In this document: piece by piece, positions 1 through 7,038 of the stretch
How the letters are laid out: every line of letters begins with the position of its first letter
Numbering within the stretch: the stretch's first letter is position 1
Source: HGM12669 sp048527645
Lineage (GTDB): Bacteria; Bacillota; Clostridia; Oscillospirales; CAG-272
Assembly: GCA_048527645.1 (NCBI GenBank)
Contig: DBGFNI010000036.1
Location: 1-21,036 of the forward strand
Direction: 5' to 3'
Length of the DNA stretch: 21,036 bases
Position numbers and translations under genes: made by a program
Notes under the pieces: generated by a model
Seen by the model: only the letters and a program-made list of their open reading frames with translations
What the model was told of the DNA's origin: nothing
Databases searched by the model: none

Positions 1-10
1 GGAAACAGTT

Positions 11-580
11 TTAACGGAAAGTCAAGCTTTCCCGATCCATGGAATCAATGATCGCCAAAGATTCCACCCGGATTCCCTCCGCGCGCAGCGCATCGCCCCC
101 GTGCTGGAAGCCCTTTTCAATCGCGACCGCGCAACCAGCAACCGCGGCACCCGCAAGCCGACACAGTTCCGTCATCCCGCGCAGCGCCTCTCCGTTGGCC
201 AAAAAATCGTCAACTAAAAGCACACGGTCCTCTTTTACAAGAAAATCCCGGCTCACAACAATCCGATTTTCCAGATTGTGGGTGTAGGAGAACACCCGAG
301 CCGAGTATACACTGTCATCCATATTGGAACTTTTGCTCTTTTTCGCGAACACCAGAGAAGCATTCAAATGATATGCCGCCGCCATTGCCAGCGCAATGCC
401 GGACGCCTCAACGGTCAGAACCTTCGTCACATTCGCATCCGCATACAGGCGCGCAATTTCCTGTCCCATTGCCATCATGAAGGGGACATCGATACACTGA
501 TTGAGAAACGAGCCGACATTCAGAACATTCCCGGGGTAAACCTTTCCCTCTGCCAGAATCTTTTCTTCCAATGCCTTCAT
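11..580 (-). CDS. xpt: xanthine phosphoribosyltransferase
   Basis: This enzyme converts xanthine plus PRPP to XMP in cytosolic purine salvage. The 189-residue product matches the usual Xpt length. The PRPP-binding segment VLLVDDFLANGEA is visible at about residues 120-132, with the conserved N-terminal MKALEEKILAEG and the VEASGIA segment near residues 58-64. The reading frame runs upstream to 712, but the ATG at 580 is chosen because GGGAGG lies about 8 bases before it and the homologous N-terminus starts there. The frame upstream of it runs through the leader terminator. Its own promoter and an attenuator-like leader lie upstream. No xanthine permease gene (pbuX) is adjacent, but the window ends just after the stop codon. 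The family call is confident. Confidence 0.95.
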   Translation of the reverse strand: MKALEEKILAEGKVYPGNVLNVGSFLNQCIDVPFMMAMGQEIARLYADANVTKVLTVEASGIALAMAAAYHLNASLVFAKKSKSSNMDDSVYSARVFSYTHNLENRIVVSRDFLVKEDRVLLVDDFLANGEALRGMTELCRLAGAAVAGCAVAIEKGFQHGGDALRAEGIRVESLAIIDSMDRESLTFR

Positions 581-729
581 GCTCCAGCCTCCCGAAAAGT
601 GAAATAGCCGTCCGATCCGCGGCGGTAAAAAAAGAAAAACAGGGGTTGCCCTGCATTGTCTGATCTCCGGTGAACGGGAAATCCTGCATGTCCGAAATAC
701 CGAAGCCGACAAATAAAAATGATAGTAGT
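581..729 (-). promoter_or_regulatory. xpt 5' leader, candidate attenuator or riboswitch
   Basis: About 140 bases of transcribed leader separate the promoter from the xpt start. It holds a possible 7-bp stem, GATTTCC with GGAGATC, around an 8-base loop. It also has UUGUC and GACAA arms that could close a basal stem around that element. An intrinsic terminator follows. The sequence ATGCAGG occurs twice, once before the 7-bp stem and once as the 5' arm of the terminator. The first copy could therefore pair with the terminator's 3' arm as an antiterminator. The conserved core of the guanine/adenine riboswitch common before xpt in Firmicutes is absent, and I cannot assign another known class. The divergent gene's promoter lies further out, at about 786-815. 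Confidence 0.55.
627..653 (-). terminator. intrinsic terminator inside the xpt leader
   Basis: Read on the minus strand, CAGGG (649-653) pairs with CCCTG (640-644) around a 4-base loop. The U-rich tail TTTTTCTTTTTTT (627-639) follows directly. It lies downstream of the xpt promoter and about 47 bases before the start codon, where it would stop transcription before the gene. The 5-bp stem is short, but the tail is strong. Confidence 0.65.
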
Positions 730-758
730 ATTATAGCATGAGATCAACGCAATGTCAA
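730..758 (-). promoter_or_regulatory. sigma-A promoter of xpt
   Basis: On the minus strand a perfect TTGACA (753-758) and a perfect TATAAT (730-735) are separated by exactly 17 bases. This is a full-consensus housekeeping promoter, which fits a gene controlled afterwards by attenuation rather than by promoter strength. Confidence 0.9.
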
Positions 759-785
759 TCGTTTTTTCCGATTTTTCAAAAAGTT

Positions 786-815
786 GTGACATTTGGAATG
801 TTTTTTCCGGATAAT
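786..815 (+). promoter_or_regulatory. probable sigma-A promoter of the amidase-domain gene
   Basis: GTGACA (786-791) and GATAAT (810-815) each match the sigma-A consensus at five of six positions, with an 18-base spacer. This leaves a leader of roughly 120 bases before the ATG at 945. A second TATAAT occurs at 891-896, but it lacks a recognisable -35 box. Confidence 0.5.
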
Positions 816-944
816 GTGATTTCTTTCGTCAAAATGTCCGAAAAACGCCGCCCGACGCGACGATATCCGCATCTTTGCGCGCCGGACGCATATAATGTAT
901 GTGATCGAATTACCGTTAAATTCCATCGAAATGTGAGGTTCGCC

Positions 945-1643
945 ATGCTTGTAACCCGTCCGTATAACCGAAACCACGCATATGCCTATGCACAGCGCTG
1001 GGCGCTGTCACGCAACGCGCTGTTCTACGACTTCGCGCCCATCGGCGGCGACTGCACCAATTTTGCCTCACAGTGCCTGTATGCGGGCAGCTGTATGATG
1101 AATTATACCCCCACCTACGGCTGGTATTTCATTTCCGCGGAGGATCGCAGCGCCTCCTGGACGGGGGTTGATTTTTTTTATAATTTCATCACGCAAAACA
1201 ACGGCGAGGGTCCCTTCGGCCGCGAGACATCGGCGCAGGAGATCCTGATCGGCGATTTTGTCCAGTTGGGCCGCGCGGACGGCACCTTTTATCACACGCT
1301 GGTCATCTGCGGCGCCGTCGGCAACACCTTCTTGGTTTGCGCGCACAACAACGATGTGCTCAACCGTCGGCTCAATACTTATCAGTACGACTTGATCCGC
1401 TATTTGCACATCGACGGCGTTCGCTTTATCACCGCCGATCCCGACAATTGCTTTGAATCGGTTTACAATGGCATTTCCATTTACCCCACGCAGGCGCAGA
1501 GCGTACCCACTCCCACGTCCCAATCGCCTGAAGCGCCCGCGCAGCCAACGGAGACGCCTGCGCCCACCGCACAGCCAATGGGGACACCCTCGCCGCCCCC
1601 TCCGATGGCACAAGGCGAAGCCGCACCCCCGCAAGCTCCCTGA
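945..1643 (+). CDS. amidase-domain (Amidase_6-like, papain-fold) protein with proline-rich tail
   Basis: The 232-residue product begins with YNRNHAYAYAQRWALSRN and GGDCTNFASQCLYAG, the hallmark of the putative amidase domain family (Pfam Amidase_6). Cys37 in GDCTNF is the expected nucleophile and His117 in TFYHTLV the expected base; HNND near residues 134-137 may complete the site. Residues about 181-232 form a Pro/Ala/Thr/Gln-rich low-complexity tail. The frame is open upstream to 738, but the ATG at 945 has a GTGAGG ribosome site 6 bases before it and starts directly at the conserved domain. Family members act on amide bonds, often in the cell wall, but I see no signal peptide or transmembrane segment here. 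The substrate is unknown. Confidence 0.85.
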   Translation: MLVTRPYNRNHAYAYAQRWALSRNALFYDFAPIGGDCTNFASQCLYAGSCMMNYTPTYGWYFISAEDRSASWTGVDFFYNFITQNNGEGPFGRETSAQEILIGDFVQLGRADGTFYHTLVICGAVGNTFLVCAHNNDVLNRRLNTYQYDLIRYLHIDGVRFITADPDNCFESVYNGISIYPTQAQSVPTPTSQSPEAPAQPTETPAPTAQPMGTPSPPPPMAQGEAAPPQAP

Positions 1644-1644
1644 G

Positions 1645-1679
1645 CGGCAGCCCTTCCGTCTCTTGCTGTCTGCCGTTTT
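1645..1679 (+). terminator. possible weak terminator after the amidase-domain gene
   Basis: CGGCAG (1645-1650) can pair with CTGCCG (1670-1675), followed by TTTT. The loop is about 19 bases, so this is a weak candidate. Confidence 0.25.
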
Positions 1680-1765
1680 CCGCTGATCGTTTTTGGCATT
1701 TCATGCGGTTTTATCTGCTGCCCGTAAAATTTACACCGCGTCTACACTTTCCCCGACAAAGCGAG

Positions 1766-1771
1766 TATAAT
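1766..1771 (+). promoter_or_regulatory. candidate -10 box of the Cys-rich peptide gene
   Basis: A perfect TATAAT stands about 38 bases before the TTG start. The matching -35 position (TACACT, 1743-1748, 17-base spacer) is poor, so only the -10 is supported. Confidence 0.4.
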
Positions 1772-1808
1772 AAAAGTAAGAAATACTCACGAAAGCGGGG
1801 ATCCGTCA

Positions 1809-1973
1809 TTGAATATTCCGACATTGATTGTTGCGCTCGCCGTGGCGGCTCTCTTCATCGCCGCACTCGCCGTCATCATACACAAGAAAAAAACCGGAAA
1901 GTGCTCCTGCGGCGCTTCCTGCGGGTGCTGTGCCGCCCAAAACTACTGCCGCGGCAAGCAGACACGCAAGTAA
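1809..1973 (+). CDS. FeoB-associated Cys-rich membrane protein
   Basis: This 54-residue gene opens with TTG. It encodes a hydrophobic N-terminal helix at about residues 5-24 (LIVALAVAALFIAALAVII), then HKKKTGK, and a cysteine cluster CSCGASCGCC plus a later NYCRGK. One membrane helix followed by a basic stretch and CxCxxxCxCC is the layout of the FeoB-associated Cys-rich family (Pfam FeoB_associated), small partners of the ferrous iron transporter. A GCGGGGA stretch about 8 bases upstream is a modest ribosome site, and no ATG or GTG is available in frame. No feoA or feoB lies in the window, so the iron link is by family only. A strong terminator follows. Confidence 0.8.
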   Translation: MNIPTLIVALAVAALFIAALAVIIHKKKTGKCSCGASCGCCAAQNYCRGKQTRK

Positions 1974-2020
1974 AAATAAGAAAATCCCGTACAGGGAATG
2001 CTTGGTGCCGGAAAAGATCA

Positions 2021-2063
2021 AAGCACCGGCTGTGCATAAAAACATGCACAGCCGGTGCTTTTT
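2021..2063. terminator. bidirectional terminator between converging genes
   Basis: A perfect 17-bp stem (2021-2037 with 2044-2060) surrounds a 6-base loop and is followed by TTTTT on the plus strand. On the minus strand the tail is TTTGATCTTTT. It lies between the Cys-rich peptide gene and the convergent maeB and can serve both. Confidence 0.9.
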
Positions 2064-2098
2064 GTATCGGAGTGGAAAATGCTGTGCACCGGGGCAGC

Positions 2099-3280
2099 TT
2101 ATGATCTGCCGATCCTTGCGACGCCGGTTTTTTCGGCTGCCTGCATCACGGCTTTTGCCACCACGCTGGCAACGCGCCGATCCAGCGCCTGCACAATGAT
2201 ATTTTCTTCGCTCAACTCCTCCTCCGGGATCAGCGAGGCAAGCGCCAGAGAAGCCGCGACCTTCATTTCCTCGTTAATCTCACTTGCGCGGCAGTCCAGC
2301 GCGCCGCGAAAAATACCGGGGAAAGCCAGTACATTGTTGATCTGATTGGGAAAATCGGAGCGTCCTGTGCCCACGACCCGCGCCCCTGCCGCCTTAGCAC
2401 GATCCGGCATGATCTCAGGCGTGGGGTTTGCCATGGGAAACACGATGGGCTGCGCCGCCATGGAGCGAATCATGTCCTCGCTGACAATGCCTGGCGCGGA
2501 AACGCCGATAAAGACGTCCGCCCCGCGCAGTGCATCCGCAAGATCGCCTGTTTCGCAAGCGAGATTGGTATGGTGCGCGATTTCTTCCTGTGCGGGATTG
2601 TTTTCCGGCTTGCCGCGATAGATCATGCCGAAGCGGTCAACCATCGCCAAATGCCTCACGCCCATGTGCAAAAGATGGCGACCGATCGAGATGCCTGCGG
2701 CGCCCGCACCGTTGATCACCACCTTTGCCGTGTCAACGGTTTTGCCGACGACCTTCAAGGCGTTGAGCAGCGCGGCGGCAACCACGATCGCCGTGCCGTG
2801 CTGATCGTCATGAAACACGGGGATGTCACAGACCTCCTTGAGCCGACGCTCGATTTCAAAGCAGCGCGGTGCGCTGATATCCTCCAAGTTGATGCCACCG
2901 AAGCTCCCTGCAATCAGCGAAACCGTCCGAACGATCTCATTCACATCCTTGGAGCGGATGCAAATCGGGAACGCATCCACGTCCGCAAACGCCTTAAACA
3001 GCGCGCACTTCCCTTCCATCACGGGCATGCCCGCCTCCGGGCCGATATCGCCAAGCCCCAGAACGGCGGTGCCATCGGTGATAACCGCCACCAAATTAGA
3101 GCGGCGCGTCAGCGCATACGACAGCTCCGGGTTTTCTTGAATGGCAAGGCACGGCGCGGCGACACCCGGCGTGTACGCCAGCGAAAGATCCTCCCTGTTT
3201 TCCACCGGGCAACGGGCGATTACTTCGATCTTCCCGCCCCATGCATAGTGCTTTTCCAAACTTTTATCCGCAATACTCAT
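2099..3280 (-). CDS. maeB: malic enzyme, probably NAD-dependent
   Basis: The enzyme oxidatively decarboxylates malate to pyruvate and CO2 in the cytosol. At 393 residues it has the length of the short bacterial malic enzymes. Visible motifs are SLAYTPGVAAPC, TDGTAVLGLGDIG with MEGK (catalytic lysine region), NLEDISAPRCFEIE and HDDQHGTA (metal-site acids), and the Rossmann loop INGAGAAGISIG. An Asp in the following strand (AMVDRFG) suggests NAD rather than NADP, which is inference. The start overlaps the fumC stop by 4 bases (ATGA), so the genes are translationally coupled; AGGAG lies about 11 bases upstream inside fumC. The maeB symbol is generic, since Firmicutes use several names (malS, ytsJ, mleA). 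Confidence 0.93.
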   Translation of the reverse strand: MSIADKSLEKHYAWGGKIEVIARCPVENREDLSLAYTPGVAAPCLAIQENPELSYALTRRSNLVAVITDGTAVLGLGDIGPEAGMPVMEGKCALFKAFADVDAFPICIRSKDVNEIVRTVSLIAGSFGGINLEDISAPRCFEIERRLKEVCDIPVFHDDQHGTAIVVAAALLNALKVVGKTVDTAKVVINGAGAAGISIGRHLLHMGVRHLAMVDRFGMIYRGKPENNPAQEEIAHHTNLACETGDLADALRGADVFIGVSAPGIVSEDMIRSMAAQPIVFPMANPTPEIMPDRAKAAGARVVGTGRSDFPNQINNVLAFPGIFRGALDCRASEINEEMKVAASLALASLIPEEELSEENIIVQALDRRVASVVAKAVMQAAEKTGVARIGRS

Positions 3281-4668
3281 TTTGTCTTTTGCTCCTGTCC
3301 TATCATTTGTTCGGGATGAAACGCCGCGTCAAATGCGTCCTCGTCCATAAAGCCCAGCGCAAGGCATGCCTCTTTGAGCGAGAGGTTTTCCGCATGCGCT
3401 TTTTTTGCCACCTTTGCTGCATTCTCATAGCCGATAATCGGCGAAATCGCCGTCACAAGCATCAGCGAGCGGTGTAAATTTTCCCGCATGCGTTCCGCGT
3501 CCGCCTCAATGCCCTGCACGCAGTGCACGCGGAACGATTCCATCGCGTCGGAAAGCAGCGTCACGGACTGCAAGAAATTATAGATGCAGACCGGCATGTA
3601 CACGTTGAGTTCAAAATTTCCCTGTGAAGCGGCAAGCGCCACGGCGGTGTCGTTGGCAATGACCTGAACGGCAACCATGGTCAGCGCCTCGCACTGCGTG
3701 GGGTTGACCTTGCCGGGCATAATGGAGGAGCCCGGCTCGTTCTCCGGAATACGAATCTCCCCCAGCCCGCACCGCGGACCGGAAGCCAGCCAGCGCACGT
3801 CATTGGCGATTTTCATCAGATCTGCCGCAAGCGCCTTCAGGGCGCCGTGCGCAAACGCCAGATCGTCCTTGGCGCTGAGCGCGTGAAACTTATTGGGATC
3901 CGGGCAAAAAGGCAAGCCGGTCAGCGCCGCAATCTGCTCTGCCGCCAACGCGTCATAGCCCGCAGGTGCGTTTAGCCCCGTGCCGACAGCCGTTCCGCCG
4001 ATGGCAAGCTGATACAGCCCGTCCAGGCTTGCCGTGATCTGCTCCCGGCAGCGTTTGAGCATGCCGTACCAGCCGGAAATCTCCTGCGAAAAAGCAATCG
4101 GTGTCGCGTCCTGCAAATGCGTGCGCCCGCTCTTGACAATCCCTTTGTTTTGCTCCGCCAGACGCTCAAACGCCTCTGTCAACGCGTCCAGCGCGGGCAG
4201 AAGCCTGCGGTTTATTTCCGTGGCGGCGGCAATATGCATAGCAGTGGGGAACGTGTCGTTGGACGACTGTGACATGTTGACGTCGTCATTGGGATGCAAA
4301 AGCGTCTTTTGCGCCGCGCGGTTTGCCGCATTGGCAATCACCTCATTCACGTTCATATTCGACTGCGTGCCGCTGCCGGTCTGCCATACGGAAAGCGGAA
4401 ACTCCCCGTCAAGTTCTCCGCGCAGAATCCGGTCGCAGACCGATTCAATCGCCCGGTATTTTTCCTCCGTCATTTTTTGGGGCTGACAGCGTCGGTTTGC
4501 ACCGGCGCAAGCCTTTTTCAGCACGGCAAATGCATAAATCACGGAAAGCGGTATCTTTTCCGTACCGATCTTGAAATTATCAAAACTCCGCTGCGTCTGT
4601 GCGCCCCACAGCCGCTCCGCCGGGACGCGTACCTGCCCCATGGAATCATGCTCCATACGATATTCCAT
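3277..4668 (-). CDS. fumC: class II fumarate hydratase
   Basis: This iron-independent fumarase interconverts fumarate and malate. The 463-residue product carries the family motifs TGSGTQSNMNVNE, SSNDTFPTAMH, SGRTHLQDATP and the signature loop GSSIMPGKVNPTQCE. The frame is open to 4761, but that start lies inside the upstream terminator. The ATG at 4668 gives MEYRMEHDSMGQVRVPAERLWG, which matches the N-terminus of Bacillus FumC; AAGGAG precedes it by 12 bases, a slightly long gap. A second possible ATG at 4710 (MTAKK) also has a GGAG 8 bases upstream. The gene runs directly into maeB, forming a fumarate-to-pyruvate module. I see no promoter in the gap before it. Confidence 0.95.
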   Translation of the reverse strand: MEYRMEHDSMGQVRVPAERLWGAQTQRSFDNFKIGTEKIPLSVIYAFAVLKKACAGANRRCQPQKMTEEKYRAIESVCDRILRGELDGEFPLSVWQTGSGTQSNMNVNEVIANAANRAAQKTLLHPNDDVNMSQSSNDTFPTAMHIAAATEINRRLLPALDALTEAFERLAEQNKGIVKSGRTHLQDATPIAFSQEISGWYGMLKRCREQITASLDGLYQLAIGGTAVGTGLNAPAGYDALAAEQIAALTGLPFCPDPNKFHALSAKDDLAFAHGALKALAADLMKIANDVRWLASGPRCGLGEIRIPENEPGSSIMPGKVNPTQCEALTMVAVQVIANDTAVALAASQGNFELNVYMPVCIYNFLQSVTLLSDAMESFRVHCVQGIEADAERMRENLHRSLMLVTAISPIIGYENAAKVAKKAHAENLSLKEACLALGFMDEDAFDAAFHPEQMIGQEQKTK

Positions 4669-4740
4669 ATACTGTCTTTTCTCCTTTTCCACTGTCTTTT
4701 TCGCCGTCATGCCGCGCACTCCACGCAACCGCCTCGGCCA

Positions 4741-4770
4741 AAAAAAGACGGGATATTTCATCCCGTCTTT
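4741..4770 (-). terminator. terminator downstream of glk
   Basis: On the minus strand an 11-bp perfect stem (4760-4770 with 4744-4754) has a 5-base loop and a run of T residues overlapping and following its 3' arm. It begins 10 bases after the glk stop codon and about 75 bases before the fumC start. Confidence 0.88.
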
Positions 4771-4779
4771 CGGATTGCG

Positions 4780-5733
4780 TCAAAGCCCCAGCACCGCAGC
4801 GCCGATAATACCGGCGTCGTTTTTCAGGGTAGCCGTGCGGATCTCGGTCTGATTGCCCCGATCCTTGGTATAGCGCTCTGCCGCAACCAGCCGGCGCAGC
4901 GGCATCATCAGGCTGTCCTCTCGCTCGTTGGACACGCCCCCGCCGATCGAGAGCACCTTCGGCTGAAAAATGTTGATAATGTTGGAGACGCCGCAGGCAA
5001 GATAGGACAGATAGGTGTCCACCACTTTCTGTGCCGCTGTATCCCCCTGACGCGCTGCGGCGAACGCGGTCTTGCCGCTTGCGTGCTCAAGTTCCCCACC
5101 GCACAGCTCCCACATCAGAGAGTTGGGGCATTCCTGCATTTTTTCCTTTGTCATGCGGATCAGCGCGGTCGCAGAGCTGTATGCCTCCCAACAGCCGCGT
5201 CTGCCGCAGGAACAGGGCACGCCATCCTTTTCAATGACGATATGACCCAGCTCCGCTCCGGCGTAATTGAAGCCGGAATACACCTTGCCGTCGATGATAA
5301 TGCCGCCGCCGACGCCGGTGCCCAGTGTGATCATCACCGAGGTATCAACGCCCTTTGCACAGCCGGCAACCGCCTCACCCTTTGCCGCCGCGTTGGCGTC
5401 GTTCTCAATATAAATATTCTGTACGGGCACATGTTTGCGCAACTCATCCACAATGGGAAAATCGGAAAACGGAAGATTGTTGGCGTATACTACCACACCG
5501 TGATCATGATCCACCGTACCGGGTGAAGCAATCCCCACGCTCGCAATATCCGCGTGCGACAGTCCCATCTGTGCGATCAGACTGTTTACAACCTTGCCCA
5601 TATCCGCGACAATCTCCTCCGCAGTGCGTTCTGCATTGGTCGGCAGAGAATCCTTTTTCAGGATTTTGAAGTTCTCGTCTACAACACCGGCAGAAATATT
5701 GGTGCCGCCCAAATCAATTCCAACATAATACAT
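4780..5733 (-). CDS. glk: ROK-family glucokinase
   Basis: This cytosolic kinase makes glucose 6-phosphate from glucose and ATP. The 317-residue product shows the ATP-binding DLGGTN (residues 7-12), the catalytic Asp112 in ENDANAAA, LGTGVGGG at 137-144 and the ROK zinc motif (His164, then CSCGRRGCWE at 174-183). It belongs to the Gram-positive GlcK type. The ATG at 5733 has GGAG 6 bases upstream. It has its own near-consensus promoter and a cre-like site in the leader. The upstream neighbour hprK encodes the sensor kinase of carbon catabolite control, which fits CcpA regulation. A terminator follows. Another hexose or N-acetylhexosamine substrate cannot be excluded. Confidence 0.92.
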   Translation of the reverse strand: MYYVGIDLGGTNISAGVVDENFKILKKDSLPTNAERTAEEIVADMGKVVNSLIAQMGLSHADIASVGIASPGTVDHDHGVVVYANNLPFSDFPIVDELRKHVPVQNIYIENDANAAAKGEAVAGCAKGVDTSVMITLGTGVGGGIIIDGKVYSGFNYAGAELGHIVIEKDGVPCSCGRRGCWEAYSSATALIRMTKEKMQECPNSLMWELCGGELEHASGKTAFAAARQGDTAAQKVVDTYLSYLACGVSNIINIFQPKVLSIGGGVSNEREDSLMMPLRRLVAAERYTKDRGNQTEIRTATLKNDAGIIGAAVLGL

Positions 5734-5763
5734 GGTTTGCTCCGTCCTTTTATTAGTGGTTGT

Positions 5764-5777
5764 TGTTTTCGGTTACA
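5764..5777 (-). promoter_or_regulatory. cre-like CcpA operator in the glk leader
   Basis: On the minus strand the 14-mer TGTAACCGAAAACA matches the catabolite-responsive consensus TGWAANCGNTNWCA at every defined position but one (A for the central T). It begins about 14 bases downstream of the glk -10 box, a position where bound CcpA would block transcription. It overlaps one arm of an inverted repeat, TTTCGGT (5767-5773) and ACCGAAA (5785-5791), with an 11-base spacer. Confidence 0.55.
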
Positions 5778-5790
5778 TAATAATACCGAA

Positions 5791-5819
5791 ATTATAATAC
5801 CTTTTTTTCCCAAAGTCAA
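5791..5819 (-). promoter_or_regulatory. sigma-A promoter of glk
   Basis: Minus-strand TTGACT (5814-5819) and a perfect TATAAT (5791-5796) are separated by 17 bases, about 58 bases before the glk start codon. Confidence 0.88.
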
Positions 5820-5875
5820 GTGAATACGGCGTTTTTCCGTAATTGTTTTTTCTTTTCAATAAATGCCAAATGCCG

Positions 5876-6817
5876 TCAGATGGAATCTTCCAACTGCATA
5901 CTTTTATTCAGTCTGCGCGTCAGCTCCTCGGCTGTATTATATCCCATTTTTTTCTGCCGATGATTCATCGCCGCGATTTCCAGAATAATCGCCAGGTTTC
6001 GCCCGGGACGGACGGGAATCGTCATTGCCGGGATCTCAATGCCCATAATGTTCATGCTCTCCTGATCCATCCCCAGCCGTTCGTAGGATTTGCCCTGCAC
6101 CCACGGTTCCAGCTTAATGACCAGATCGATTTTTTCCGTCTGCTTGACCGCGCCCATACCGAACAGACGCCGCACGTCAACCACGCCGATTCCGCGCAGC
6201 TCCACATAATGTCGGATCACCTCCGGCGCAGAGCCGACCAGCGTTTTTGCGGAGACCTTTTTGATTTCCACCGCGTCGTCCGCAATCAGGCGGTGTCCGC
6301 GCTTGACCAGTTCAATGGCGGTTTCGCTTTTTCCGACGCCGCTGTCACCGAGAATCAGTACGCCCTCGCCGTATACCTCGACCAGCACGCCGTGGCGGGT
6401 GATGCGCGGCGCCAGCTGCACCGACAGATAGCTGATCAGCGCCGCCGTAAAAGAAGAAGTCGTTTCTCCCGTGCGGAGAATCGGCACACCAAACGCCCGC
6501 GCCAGCGCGTCAAATTCATCAAACATATACAGCTGGTTGCACAGCACGACGGCAACCGGCTTTCTCTGCAAAAAGGCGCGCAGGCGCTCTTTGCGTTCTT
6601 CTCTGTCAAACATGGAGAGATACTGATGCTCCACATTGCCGATGATCTGAATCCGCTGCGCCTCAAAGTGATCGAAAAAACCACTCAAGGGCAAGCCGGG
6701 GCGGTTGATATCGCCGCGCTCCACGCGGATCTGCTCCAGGTTGTCCGGCGCATACAGAACCTCCAGGGAAAACTCCTCTATCACCTTTTTCAGCGGAATC
6801 GTAAATTTTACCGACAT
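5876..6817 (-). CDS. hprK: HPr kinase/phosphorylase
   Basis: HprK phosphorylates and dephosphorylates HPr at Ser46 according to the energy and carbon state, controlling catabolite repression through CcpA. The 313-residue protein has an N-terminal DRTGG-like domain (residues about 1-130). Its C-terminal kinase domain shows Walker A GDSGVGKS (157-164), RLIADDAVE, the signature ELRGIGVVDVRRLFG (206-220) and GYNTAEEL near the end. His142 in RHGVLV is the conserved catalytic-region histidine. AGAGG lies 6 bases before the ATG. It has its own promoter and no obvious terminator, so its transcripts may continue into glk, 142 bases downstream. The ptsH gene is not in the window. Confidence 0.96.
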   Translation of the reverse strand: MSVKFTIPLKKVIEEFSLEVLYAPDNLEQIRVERGDINRPGLPLSGFFDHFEAQRIQIIGNVEHQYLSMFDREERKERLRAFLQRKPVAVVLCNQLYMFDEFDALARAFGVPILRTGETTSSFTAALISYLSVQLAPRITRHGVLVEVYGEGVLILGDSGVGKSETAIELVKRGHRLIADDAVEIKKVSAKTLVGSAPEVIRHYVELRGIGVVDVRRLFGMGAVKQTEKIDLVIKLEPWVQGKSYERLGMDQESMNIMGIEIPAMTIPVRPGRNLAIILEIAAMNHRQKKMGYNTAEELTRRLNKSMQLEDSI

Positions 6818-6877
6818 ACCATACCTCTTCTTTTCCGCGCAGCGCCGTCGCTGCGGTTTCGTACATATTATATACAG

Positions 6878-6906
6878 ATTTTACCATATCCCCCTCAAAA
6901 AATCAA
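6878..6906 (-). promoter_or_regulatory. sigma-A promoter of hprK
   Basis: Minus-strand TTGATT (6901-6906) and TAAAAT (6878-6883) are separated by 17 bases, about 60 bases before the hprK start. A second TATAAT a few bases downstream lacks a -35 box. Confidence 0.75.
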
Positions 6907-6997
6907 GTAACACACCGATTTTGTCGGCCGTGAAACGCAATTTCTCCGAAAATTCTCCGTTTCACACGGCGGACCGCGACGTTTTTTTGAAAAACTA

Positions 6998-7026
6998 TTG
7001 CAAAAAACAGGCAAATTGTGTAAAAT
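6998..7026 (+). promoter_or_regulatory. sigma-A promoter of trpS
   Basis: TTGCAA (6998-7003) and TAAAAT (7021-7026) are separated by 17 bases, about 50 bases before the trpS start and divergent from the hprK promoter. Confidence 0.8.
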
Positions 7027-7038
7027 AACAAAGAGACT

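Noticed and set aside
581..735. Guanine/adenine riboswitch before xpt
   Set aside because: The conserved purine-riboswitch core sequences are not present, although a terminator is; the region is therefore listed only as an unclassified leader.
4668..4761. Longer N-terminus for fumC starting at 4761
   Set aside because: That start codon lies inside the glk terminator hairpin, and the extra residues are not found in class II fumarases.
4294..5526. Long plus-strand open frame (410 codons) antisense to fumC and glk
   Set aside because: It has no ribosome site or recognisable domain and mirrors well-supported genes on the other strand; GC-rich codon usage opens antisense frames.
5843..6910. Plus-strand open frame of 355 codons antisense to hprK
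   Set aside because: HprK on the minus strand has all family motifs; the antisense product is His/Gln/Arg-rich, without known features.
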